From the NCBI RefSeq assembly GCF_020687765.1, contig NZ_JAJEWJ010000001.1:1-64000 (forward strand): DNA of 64,000 nt. The letters are read 5' to 3'. Below the pieces are notes generated by a model. The model was not told where the DNA came from and did not search any database. It worked only from the letters and a program-made list of their open reading frames with translations. The stretch's first letter is position 1. Each line of letters starts with the position of its first letter. This document shows, one piece after another, positions 19,837 through 27,534 of the stretch. Source of the DNA: Sphingobacterium sp. FBM7-1. GTDB taxonomy: Bacteria > Bacteroidota > Bacteroidia > Sphingobacteriales > Sphingobacteriaceae. Both the position numbers and the translations under genes were made by a program.

Positions 19837-20305
19837 ATGGCAATTTTATTCAGGTATGTATTTCTTCCGGTGTTCTTTTTATGTACAGGTAAGGTGCTTC
19901 TTGCTCAAAACGATGCTCCTTCTCCACCGCTCATACGGGAATCGATGCGTGAAAATCCCGATTTGGCATTTAAACAGATAAGAAGAACATTACAAGCCGC
20001 TTTAGCCGATGGCCGTGACTACCAGGCGGCAGTCTGCTACGGACAACTAGGTGAGTTATACTATTTTCAAGCAGCCTATCTACAAGCACTGGACAATTTC
20101 TACCGGGCCGAGGCCCTGCTCAGAAAACAAAAACAGCTGCCGGAACTGGCAGCGATATGGATTAAAATCGGTGAAACAAAATTCCATAACAAACAATATC
20201 CTTCATCCTTAGAAGCCTTTGAACAGGGACTTGCCTTATATAAATCGGTAGACGCAGAGGAGGGTATAGCCGACGCCCTGGCACACATCGGACAGGTGCA
20301 CGTGT
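19837..20305 (+). pseudogene. TPR-type regulator, N-terminal fragment
   Basis: The frame starts with ATG at 19837, has a signal peptide (VFFLCTGKVLLAQ) and then tetratricopeptide repeats (about residues 45-155, for example YYFQAAYLQALDNFYRAEAL). This is the usual start of TPR-containing sensor or LuxR-type regulators in Bacteroidota. After IGQVHV at about 20305 the sequence switches to the antisense of another gene, so the frame that runs on to 20442 encodes nonsense. The missing part would have carried a membrane helix and an output domain. Confidence 0.7.
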
Positions 20306-20824
20306 ACCAGCCCTTTAGAATAAAGAATCCAACAGTCATCACCGTCTTGTTCGATCTGCCGCGGCACACCATACCTCTTTTGCGACACCGAATCCATTTT
20401 TGGAAAGACAATCAACTCTTCTTCTACAACATCGTAGTATGAAAATTCGTTGTCGTCGGCAAGAAACCAGAGATTTTTTGATTTATCTATAAAAAAGTCG
20501 ACAAGTTTTTTTGAAAACCATAGGATGTCATCACCTGGCTAATTTCTTCTACAAACCGGTTCGTTTTCAGATCCAACAATTGTAACTGTTGATGTTGCTT
20601 GATCCATAAACGCTCTTGGACATCTATGTACTCACGCTCGTAACCATTAAAATGCCATTGATATACAGAACTGATTCCTTTTCTAAAATAATCAAATGTT
20701 GCTCCGTTATAGAGGTTCAGCATGGTTTGGGTGCGGATACTGATTCGGCCATCGGGCAGACTACTGATCCCCTTGACCATATTATCCGACAATCCAATAT
20801 TGGCGTCAATATGTCTGAAGATAT
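20305..20824 (-). pseudogene. HTCS-type sensor fragment with frameshift
   Basis: On the minus strand, reading inward from the IS66 end at 20824, the sequence encodes HIDANIGLSDNMVKGISSLP, the first propeller blade of a hybrid sensor, and continues for about 170 residues to ILYSKGLVHV. A run of seven T (20506-20512, plus strand) shifts the frame: one more base would join QK to KLVDFFIDKSKNLWFL. The 5' end is cut by IS66 and the 3' end by the join to the TPR fragment at about 20305. It is thus broken three times. It is not part of the intact HTCS at 15703-19713. Confidence 0.7.
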
Positions 20825-20882
20825 GTATCCGCCCTATGGTCTACGTCTATGAATACTCCTATGTGGTGGGTAGCTTTGCTGG

Positions 20883-21164
20883 ATGAGCAAAGAGGAAAAA
20901 AGAACACAGATGTTTGCCATGATCGCAGACTGGCAGCAGAGCGGTATGAGCAAGAAACGATACTGCGAGGAAAATGGGATCAATGAGGCTACGTTTTATT
21001 ACTGGTTTTCGCGCAGCAAAGAAAACGCTACATCCAGCGGCGGCTTTATAGCGATGGATAAGACCGGCAGAAAAGGCGATGTTGAGGTTATCTACCCCAA
21101 TGGTGTGCGGATCAAAGTAGATACCGATCTTGGTTTACTTTGCCAGCTGATCCGTCTTTACTGA
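20883..21164 (+). CDS. tnpA: IS66 TnpA accessory protein
   Basis: The protein has 93 residues. The N-terminal part (MSKEEKRTQMFAMIADWQQS) and KRYCEENGINEATFYYWF form the small helix-turn-helix of the first gene of IS66 elements, required with TnpB for efficient transposition in the studied members. It is intact. The stop is one base before the tnpB start region, consistent with one transcript for the element. Confidence 0.85.
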   Translation: MSKEEKRTQMFAMIADWQQSGMSKKRYCEENGINEATFYYWFSRSKENATSSGGFIAMDKTGRKGDVEVIYPNGVRIKVDTDLGLLCQLIRLY

Positions 21165-21165
21165 T

Positions 21166-21519
21166 ATGTTTTCGCTAGGTTCCTCGCACCGTTTTTATTT
21201 ATATGATGGCCACTGCGACATGCGCAAGAGTTTTGACGGCCTATGCGGCCTGGTCATTTCGGTTATGCAGCGCCGGCCGACCAGTGGCGAGGTGTTCGTG
21301 TTCCTGAACCGTAGCCGTACCCATATCAAACTTCTTCACTGGGAACACGGGGGCTTTGTTCTTTATTACAAACGTCTGGAGCAGGGTACTTTTGGTACAT
21401 CTTCACTTAAAAAAGGGGAGCTGTCATGGAGCGATCTGGTATTGCTCATCGAGGGCGTCCAGATTGTAAAAAGCATACAGAAAAAACGTTATTCACTGCC
21501 ACAAAAACAGCTTTTTTGA
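21166..21519 (+). CDS. tnpB: IS66 TnpB accessory protein
   Basis: The protein has 117 residues and carries the family core YLYDGHCDMRKSFDGLCGLV and GEVFVFLNRSRTHIKLLHWE. IS66 TnpB has no known catalytic motif and is not related to the TnpB nuclease of IS200/IS605. It starts right after the tnpA stop and ends 35 bases before tnpC. It appears intact and of normal length. Confidence 0.88.
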   Translation: MFSLGSSHRFYLYDGHCDMRKSFDGLCGLVISVMQRRPTSGEVFVFLNRSRTHIKLLHWEHGGFVLYYKRLEQGTFGTSSLKKGELSWSDLVLLIEGVQIVKSIQKKRYSLPQKQLF

Positions 21520-21554
21520 TTGCAACAGTGCAGATAAAACCATACCTTTAAGGT

Positions 21555-23039
21555 ATGGAAACAGCGCTGGAAAACCTCTCGAAAGAAGACCTTCTGAAGG
21601 TTGTTTCCAGCCGTGATGAAGAAATAGATTATCTAAAATCACAGCTTGCCATGTACAAGCGGATGCAGTTCGGCCAGAAGCGTGAGCGCTTCCAGGGCGA
21701 TCCCAACCAGAGAGAACTCCCCTTTGAAGCAGCACCTGTAGAAGTAGAGCAACAGCAGGAGGAAATCAAACAAAAGATCGAATATACCCGCAAACGTCCC
21801 AACCATAAGGGACGTGCAAAGTTGCCTAAACACCTTCCCGTACAGGAGATCGATATTTACCCTGAAGGCGACCTGACGGATATGATATGCATCGGGAAGG
21901 AGATTACCGAGGAATTGGAGTGCGAACCGGCAAAGTTCTATATCAAACGCTATATCCGTTATAAATACACGCCTAAAAATGGAGATGGCGTTAAGATCGG
22001 CGAGCTTCCCGAACGTGTCATCGAAAGAGGTATCCCCGGAGCAGGCCTGTTGGCGATGATATTGACGGGGAAATATATGGACCATCTCCCGCTGTACCGA
22101 CAGAAGCAGATCTTCGCCAGAGAAAACATACAGATCGCCTCCTCAACGATCGAAGGCTGGACAAAGGAGGCACTGATCAAACTCGAGCCGTTGTATGAAC
22201 AGCTCGCCTTCGATACAAAAGCAAAAGGTTACCTGCAGGCTGACGAGACGCCCATAAAAGTACTCGACAGCGATAAAAAAGGCGCTGCCCATCAGGGGTG
22301 GTATTGGGTATACCACTGCCCATTGGACAGGACCGTACTGTTTGACTATAATCCTTCACGTGGTGGCCACGTGCCTAAATCCATGCTGGATAACTTTAAG
22401 GGTTATCTGCAGACGGATGGATATCCCGCCTATGATAAATATGGCAAAAAGAAAGGTATCACCCATCTGGCCTGCTGGGCACATGCACGTCGTGAGTTCG
22501 AGAAAGCACTGCAGAATGACCGTCCAAGGGCTGAAAAGGCACTGCTGATGATACAGGGGCTTTATAACATCGAGCGTAAGGCAAAAGAAGAAAACCTATC
22601 ACCCCAGCAGATCAAGGAACTTCGTCTAAAAGAATCGCTGGATATCATCAACGAGATGGGCAAGTGGATCTTTGAGGAGATAAAAAATACCTTGCCAAAG
22701 AGCCAGATCGGTAAAGCCATGGCATATGCGTATGCCAGATGGGATGCGCTTTCGGCTTATCTGAACGACGGAAATCTGCAGATAGACAATAATCTGGTCG
22801 AGAATGCTATCAGACCTGTCGCCCTCGGTCGCAAGAACTGGCTCTTCGCCGGCAGCCATGAAGCCGCACAGCGATCGGCAATGATATACTCGTTCTTGGC
22901 CATCTGTAAAAAGCATGAGGTGAACCCGTACCAGTGGTTAAAACATACCCTACTGAACATAGCATCCATAAACCACAAAAATATCAAAGATCTGTATCCG
23001 CAGAACTATAAGCAAATTATTGACAAATCAAATATGTAG
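21555..23039 (+). CDS. tnpC: IS66 transposase TnpC (DDE type)
   Basis: This 494-residue protein starts with the leucine-rich coiled coil of IS66 transposases, then a charged linker and zinc-binding-like region, and a DDE catalytic domain. Candidate catalytic residues are the Asp in YLQADETPIKVLD (about 231), the Asp in YLQTDGYPAYD (about 290) and the Glu in NNLVENAIRPVALGRKNW. The C-terminal helix bundle ends DKSNM. It is full length with no internal stops, so the element could be active. Confidence 0.93.
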   Translation: METALENLSKEDLLKVVSSRDEEIDYLKSQLAMYKRMQFGQKRERFQGDPNQRELPFEAAPVEVEQQQEEIKQKIEYTRKRPNHKGRAKLPKHLPVQEIDIYPEGDLTDMICIGKEITEELECEPAKFYIKRYIRYKYTPKNGDGVKIGELPERVIERGIPGAGLLAMILTGKYMDHLPLYRQKQIFARENIQIASSTIEGWTKEALIKLEPLYEQLAFDTKAKGYLQADETPIKVLDSDKKGAAHQGWYWVYHCPLDRTVLFDYNPSRGGHVPKSMLDNFKGYLQTDGYPAYDKYGKKKGITHLACWAHARREFEKALQNDRPRAEKALLMIQGLYNIERKAKEENLSPQQIKELRLKESLDIINEMGKWIFEEIKNTLPKSQIGKAMAYAYARWDALSAYLNDGNLQIDNNLVENAIRPVALGRKNWLFAGSHEAAQRSAMIYSFLAICKKHEVNPYQWLKHTLLNIASINHKNIKDLYPQNYKQIIDKSNM

Positions 23040-23066
23040 TTCATAGGGCGGATACATTATTTAAAG

Positions 23067-24086
23067 ATGTTATTAAAAGTAACATCTGTTCGTGAAAGTA
23101 ATGTAGAAGTTAAAGATTTAGTTCAAATTGATTGGGATGTAGAACAAATTCCAATTGATCAAAAAGATGATAGACTGACTCCATTTTTGATCGTTCGTTT
23201 TCTGCAAACATTGAAATCTATTGTCCGAAAGGGTTTAAAGAAAAATTATTATAAAGTTCAAGAAAATCTTAATAATCGTATTAAAGGCAAAATTCTAGTT
23301 GGTCAACATATTAAACAAAATATTTATAAAAATCGTTTTACAGCTACATATTGTAAATATCAGGTATTTGGTGAAGATCATATTGAAAATCGTTTTTTGA
23401 AGAAAGTTCTCCGATTTGTTATTAGTTATGTAGAAAATCATAAAGTTCTTCTATCCTAAAATTACAAAGTACTACAGGAAACAATAAGATATTGTAGACC
23501 AGCATTTGAATTAATATCTGATGATGTTAGTGAAAATGAATTAAATCAAATAAAACATAATCCATTTTACAAAGATTACAAAGAGGCAATTCATATCGGT
23601 AATCATATTTTAAAAAGATTTGCCTTTAATATTACGAAGACTTCTTCGGAAAAGGTCGCTACACCACCTTTTTGGATTGATATGCCTAGACTATTTGAAA
23701 TGTATGTTTTCAGTAAAATGATTGAGGACAATCCTGATTCAAAGCGTGACATATTATATCAATTTTCAACTTATGGTAACGCGTTGGATATTTTGGTTTC
23801 TAAGGATGGTTATCAGATGGTCATCGATGCAAAATATAAACTTCATTACCAAAATAGTCACTTACATCAAGATATTAGACAGGTAGCTGGTTATGCACGA
23901 TTAAATAAAGTTCGTGATAAACTTAATGTTACAGATGATAGCAATGTTGATTGTTTGATTATTTATCCTGATATCAAAAATGGAACTGATGATTTTACTT
24001 TAGTAAATATAATTGATAAAAGAGAACCAATTAAGGTTTATCATAAGGTATATAAGTTAGGAGTGAAGCTTCCATTAATTAGTTAA
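23067..24086 (+). pseudogene. McrC-like restriction protein, truncated and with a nonsense codon
   Basis: One reading frame of about 340 codons runs from the IS66 edge to 24086, broken by a single in-frame TAA at 23457-23459. The downstream part reads on without shift (NYKVLQETIRYCRPAFELIS). It resembles McrC, the partner of the GTPase McrB in modified-DNA restriction. A PD-(D/E)xK-type nuclease core is visible as GNALDILVSKDG and VIDAKYK. The usual N-terminal part is missing, removed on the IS66 side, and no mcrB is in the window. Composition is AT-rich, unlike flanking core genes. It is best read as a dead remnant of a type IV restriction locus. Confidence 0.75.
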
Positions 24087-24129
24087 TTAACTAAAATGTT
24101 GTTACAACCAATAAAAATATCACAAAATA

Positions 24130-24160
24130 AAAACGCACCATCTAAAAGGTGGTGCGTTTT
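24130..24160 (+). terminator. Terminator after the mcrC-like relic
   Basis: AAAACGCACCA (24130-24140) pairs perfectly with TGGTGCGTTTT (24150-24160) over a 9-base loop. The stem ends in a T run and the A run at its start makes it usable in both directions. Confidence 0.7.
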
Positions 24161-24195
24161 GTGGTGTAAATTTTGTAACTGATTTATTATCAGCG

Positions 24196-24225
24196 CTAAT
24201 TGTGGAGTCGGAGGTATTTGAACCC
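24196..24225 (-). other. tRNA- or tmRNA-3'-end-like remnant
   Basis: Read on the minus strand, this stretch gives GGTTCAAATACCTCCGACTC followed by CACA, which resembles a T-arm and the 3' acceptor strand of a tRNA or of tmRNA. The loop and stem do not fit a functional RNA, and no 5' half is present upstream. Such partial RNA ends are typical left-overs of element integration. It lies between the AT-rich mcrC-like remnant and two real tRNA genes. Confidence 0.3.
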
Positions 24226-24308
24226 ATATTTTCTATGTTACAAAACACCTATCTATAATTTAGTTTTTTCAAATAATATCTCGCAAACTTTTACACTTTC
24301 TTTACACC

Positions 24309-24354
24309 TTATAAAAAACAAAACCCTTGAATAACAATGTGTTATCAAGGGTTT
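24309..24354 (-). terminator. Terminator of the tRNA-Gly/tRNA-Leu transcript
   Basis: AAACCCTTG (24321-24329) pairs with CAAGGGTTT (24346-24354), with further pairing of AATAACA and TGTTAT inside. In minus-strand direction it is followed by TTTTGTTTTTT. It lies just after the tRNA-Leu 3' end. Confidence 0.7.
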
Positions 24355-24358
24355 GAAG

Positions 24359-24443
24359 TACCTAGGGCGGGAATCGAACCCGCACTCCCTTAACGGGAAC
24401 AGGATTTTAAGTCCTGCGTGTCTACCAGTTCCACCACCTAGGC
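24359..24443 (-). tRNA. tRNA-Leu (anticodon TAA)
   Basis: The 85-base minus-strand sequence folds as a class II tRNA. The acceptor strands are GCCTAGG and CCTAGGT. The anticodon stem CAGGA/TCCTG encloses loop CTTAAAA with anticodon TAA, a long variable arm follows (GTTCCCGTTAAGGGAGT region), and the T-arm is GCGGGTTCGATTCCCGC. The CCA end is not encoded. It is 5 bases from tRNA-Gly and likely cotranscribed. Confidence 0.95.
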
Positions 24444-24448
24444 AACTG

Positions 24449-24521
24449 AGCGAAAGACGAGATTCGAACTCGCGACCCCAACCTTGGCAAGGTTGTGCTC
24501 TACCAACTGAGCTACTTTCGC
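24449..24521 (-). tRNA. tRNA-Gly (anticodon GCC)
   Basis: The minus strand reads GCGAAAG at the 5' end and CTTTCGC plus T at the 3' end. It has a D-arm (AGCTCAGTTGGTAGAGC), anticodon loop TTGCCAA in stem AACC/GGTT with anticodon GCC, and T-arm GCGAGTTCGAATCTCGT. Length is 73 bases without an encoded CCA. Confidence 0.95.
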
Positions 24522-24677
24522 TTGCGACGATGCAAATATAGATAGAAAATCTTATTCCAAAAATTATTTTCATCCTTTTTAATATTGTAGAAGCTAACCG
24601 TCTAAAAATGTGCGTAATATTTTTCTTACTCTGTTCTTTTCAATAGGCCCCATTAGTTAAATGGTGCAATATTTGCT

Positions 24678-24685
24678 TATTTTTG
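24678..24685 (+). promoter_or_regulatory. Candidate -7 box for the GH144-like gene
   Basis: TATTTTTG fits the Bacteroidota -7 consensus TAnnTTTG and lies 20 bases before the ATG at 24705. No clear TTTG -33 element is present at the right distance, so confidence is modest. Confidence 0.4.
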
Positions 24686-24704
24686 CCGAAGATCGATATT
24701 TGTT

Positions 24705-26903
24705 ATGAAGCAGTTCTATTTATTTTTTTTGATATTCACCGTGATGACGATAGGAACCTGGCAGCGGGTAAAAGCCGATACCTATCCCGAAGTTGTTTTC
24801 GACAATAGTTTGGTGAAAGGCGTTTATGCTAAAAGTAAAGTAAGCTATGAGGGGCGCTCCTGGGTAGAAAATTTAAATCGTCACCTCTTGGTGTCCGATA
24901 CGCTCTTTTTTACACCGGGGAATGCGCTTTCTTTACGCTATAAGTCTGCCCCGGACGGTGATTGGCAAGTTGATTTACAATATAGCCGACAAAAGCTCAA
25001 TTATCAGGTGGAGCGTACCGACTTTCTGGTGATTAAATTGTATATCCAATCTAAAAATACAAAAGAAGAGCAGCTACCTACGATCAGTATTCAGCAAAAG
25101 GAAACAGAGACAAATCCGCTGAAGCTCGCTTCGTATATTAAAAAAATAACATATGATAAATGGATAGATGTGCGTATTCCGATAGCGGACTTCCGGAATT
25201 TACATGTCAAAGAACCTATTACAGCTATGCGTTTCGCTCAAAACGGTGCAAGCACGGATATGCACTCCCTCTTTATCGACCAAGTAGAATTTCTGACGAA
25301 AGATGTTTCCCAAGTGAAACTGTCCTCCCCAGCGATATTATCGGGTATCACCGCTTATGATAAGCAAGTCCGTTTGCAGTGGCAATTGCCACTGACACCA
25401 TCCATTCGTTATATTAAAATATACCGATCTGAAGATAAAGAAAATTTCCAGCCAGTTGGAATTCGCCCCGTATCTATGCAGGGCTGTCTAGATTACGTGC
25501 CTGAGGTGAATAAAACCTATTACTATAAGATTACTTGGGTAGACTATAATTACGAAGAATCTCCATTCTCCGAAATCAAGGAAGTGAAAACAAAAGAACT
25601 CGAAAAGGCAGAGATGCTGGATCTGGTCCAAAGTGCCCACGTCAATTATTTCGTAGAAAATTACGATATCAACAGTGGTATGTATCTTCCATTTCGACTG
25701 AAAGAACGGGCCGTGGTTTCTGTAAAAGAAAGCGGAAACGCCATTTTGAGTCTTATCGTGGGGGTAGAAAAAGAGCGTATAAACCGATCGTTAGCCGTTG
25801 GACGCATTTCCCGGATGGTCTATTTCCTAGCGAAAGCACAAAGTCATTTAGGTGTTTTTCCTGCTTATTTTGACGGACGCACAGGTTTGCCAGAGCATCG
25901 AAACAACGAATCCACGTACGATATCCTAGCTACTTCATCGATTATAGAAGCACTATTGGTCGCACGTCAATATTTTTCGAAGGAAGAGGAAGCAGAAACA
26001 GATTTACGAAAACGGATCACCGCTCTTTGGGAAAATATTAAATGGAATGAATTAGTTGCACCGGGATATGATGATGTACTGGTCGAAAAGATATCGGTGG
26101 CGGATTCCACTTATCACTACCCTACATTGGGCGGAATAAACGAATCCATGAACGCCTATTTACTGGCTATGAGTTCTCCAAAACACGCCATTCCACTGTC
26201 AGCTTACGAAAATGGAATTAAAAATATCGATTTAGCTTATTCCTCCGCCTACAATAAGATGGACAGTCTCGCTCGAGATACGGTGGCTACACTTATGCGA
26301 ACTTTCCGGTACGCGATTAATCCCCTTCAACATAGGCCGGATTATATGGCTACCCGGGTTTCCATTTTTCAAGATACCATTATGTACGGCGAGCACCTTC
26401 CTTTTGGCTTTTCTGGATCTACCTTACTGGATTTATACAAACCATTTTTCACCATAGACCCGAGTCTATTGCGCGACGGTAAAGTCAATTACGAAGAAGC
26501 TATTCGGAATTATATACAAGTACGCAAACGACAGGATAATGAAATAGGAGTGGGCTCCACCGATTCCGACGTGTGGGGTTTCTATCAACGTATGGACAGT
26601 ATCGGAAACTATCGTATTAATCCGGCGATTGGGCCGTCCTCCATGTTTATACTAAAGGATGAAGGGGAAAAGGCAGTGTTGGCATTGTACCATAACTATG
26701 GGGAGAACTTTTTTACAGAGTATGGATTTCGCGCATGGCTTGATTTACGTAACAATGATGTATCGGATGAGTATTTTGCGACCAATCAGGCAGCGATCAC
26801 CGTGTCGATTGAAAATGCACGTAGCGGGCTGATCTGGAATCTATATAAAGAGATCCCCGAAATCAAGGCCCTATTCACAAAGTTATTCGGCCCAGATAAA
26901 TAA
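24705..26903 (+). CDS. Secreted GH144-like (glucoamylase-like domain) protein
   Basis: This 732-residue protein has a signal peptide (about 1-25) and an N-terminal beta-sandwich that looks like a carbohydrate-binding module (about 28-205). A fibronectin type III domain follows (about 213-300, VRLQWQLPLTPSIRYIKIYR), then an (alpha/alpha)6 domain of the PF10091/GH144 type. Family landmarks are HVNYFVENYDINSGM, SGNAILSLIVGVEKERINR and GGINESMNAYLLAMSSPKHA. The family includes endo-beta-1,2-glucanases. The segment that in relatives reads as D-L-V-E-T is DILAT here (in NNESTYDILATSSIIEAL), so an acidic residue expected in the active site is Ala. It may have changed specificity or lost activity. 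It is followed 65 bases later by an OmpA-type lipoprotein. Confidence 0.7.
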   Translation: MKQFYLFFLIFTVMTIGTWQRVKADTYPEVVFDNSLVKGVYAKSKVSYEGRSWVENLNRHLLVSDTLFFTPGNALSLRYKSAPDGDWQVDLQYSRQKLNYQVERTDFLVIKLYIQSKNTKEEQLPTISIQQKETETNPLKLASYIKKITYDKWIDVRIPIADFRNLHVKEPITAMRFAQNGASTDMHSLFIDQVEFLTKDVSQVKLSSPAILSGITAYDKQVRLQWQLPLTPSIRYIKIYRSEDKENFQPVGIRPVSMQGCLDYVPEVNKTYYYKITWVDYNYEESPFSEIKEVKTKELEKAEMLDLVQSAHVNYFVENYDINSGMYLPFRLKERAVVSVKESGNAILSLIVGVEKERINRSLAVGRISRMVYFLAKAQSHLGVFPAYFDGRTGLPEHRNNESTYDILATSSIIEALLVARQYFSKEEEAETDLRKRITALWENIKWNELVAPGYDDVLVEKISVADSTYHYPTLGGINESMNAYLLAMSSPKHAIPLSAYENGIKNIDLAYSSAYNKMDSLARDTVATLMRTFRYAINPLQHRPDYMATRVSIFQDTIMYGEHLPFGFSGSTLLDLYKPFFTIDPSLLRDGKVNYEEAIRNYIQVRKRQDNEIGVGSTDSDVWGFYQRMDSIGNYRINPAIGPSSMFILKDEGEKAVLALYHNYGENFFTEYGFRAWLDLRNNDVSDEYFATNQAAITVSIENARSGLIWNLYKEIPEIKALFTKLFGPDK

Positions 26904-26968
26904 AAGGGAAGCATGTCGTTTAAGATGAAAATTACTATCTTTACAGAGATACTTAAAAAGCAAATTTC

Positions 26969-27484
26969 ATGAAATATCTAGGTACTGTAGCGTTTTCTAT
27001 TATCGTTGCTTTAGGGACAACATCTTGTAAACAACAGGCGATTATGGTCAATCCCGGTGCTGTTGTATCTAAAGATGGTACGGACGACGGTTTGAAAAAT
27101 GTAAAAGGGGAGTTTAAAGATGCAACCCGCACCGATGAGGGGATTAAATTCACCTTATCCTCCGATTTACTTTTTCCGACAAATTCCTCTTATCTAACGG
27201 ACAAAGCAAAAGTCGAATTGAGCAAGTTGTCTAAACTATTGACCAATGATTCCGCTAGAGAGGTTCGCGTAGAAGGCCATACCGACGCAACGGGTACGGC
27301 TGAATACAATCAATGGTTATCTGAAAAAAGAGCAGCGTCGGTAAAGAAGTTTTTGGAAGATGCCGGTGTAGCCTCGTCGCGTATTTCTACAAAGGGCTTA
27401 GGGCAATCTGCTCCGGTCGCTGATAATAAAACGCCAGAAGGTCGCCAGCAGAACCGTCGTGTAGAAGTTATTATTTTAAATTAG
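26969..27484 (+). CDS. OmpA-family peptidoglycan-binding lipoprotein
   Basis: The 171-residue protein has a lipoprotein signal (MKYLGTVAFSIIVALGTTSC) with Cys20 as the lipid site. A short spacer leads to an OmpA-like domain (about 65-170) with the core VEGHTDATGTAEYNQWLSEK RAASV and the ending NRRVEVIIL. Such proteins tether the outer membrane to peptidoglycan. No beta-barrel is present. It is followed by a strong terminator shared with the converging gene at 27535. Confidence 0.9.
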   Translation: MKYLGTVAFSIIVALGTTSCKQQAIMVNPGAVVSKDGTDDGLKNVKGEFKDATRTDEGIKFTLSSDLLFPTNSSYLTDKAKVELSKLSKLLTNDSAREVRVEGHTDATGTAEYNQWLSEKRAASVKKFLEDAGVASSRISTKGLGQSAPVADNKTPEGRQQNRRVEVIILN

Positions 27485-27488
27485 ATAA

Positions 27489-27534
27489 AAAAACACGTCA
27501 TAAGGTGAAGCGACCTTATGACGTGTTTTTTTTA
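27489..27534. terminator. Bidirectional terminator between ompA-like and ATP-grasp genes
   Basis: AACACGTCATAAGGT and ACCTTATGACGTGTT form a perfect stem around a short loop (GAAGCG). Runs of A before and T after the stem make it work for both converging genes. Confidence 0.85.

Larger units (their letters stand above)
20825..23055 (+). mobile_element. Complete IS66-family insertion sequence
   Basis: The element is 2231 bases long with perfect 14-base terminal inverted repeats: GTATCCGCCCTATG at 20825-20838 and CATAGGGCGGATAC at 23042-23055. It contains tnpA, tnpB and tnpC in the usual order and strand, all intact. IS66 elements normally make an 8-base target duplication; the flanks here are GAAGATAT (20817-20824) and ATTATTTA (23056-23063), which do not match, so at least one flank was rearranged after insertion. 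It interrupts a sensor gene on the left and an mcrC-like gene on the right. Confidence 0.9.

Noticed and set aside
20305..20442. C-terminal part of the 201-residue TPR frame
   Set aside because: The residues after IGQVHV are antisense to a recognisable sensor propeller sequence, so they are not native protein.
911..20824. Composite transposon carrying the glycan locus between two IS66 copies
   Set aside because: The left copy is a diverged remnant of a different IS66 element and only its right end remains, so the two could not have moved the region together.
20817..23063. Target-site duplication of the intact IS66
   Set aside because: GAAGATAT and ATTATTTA share no convincing match at 8 bases in any small shift.
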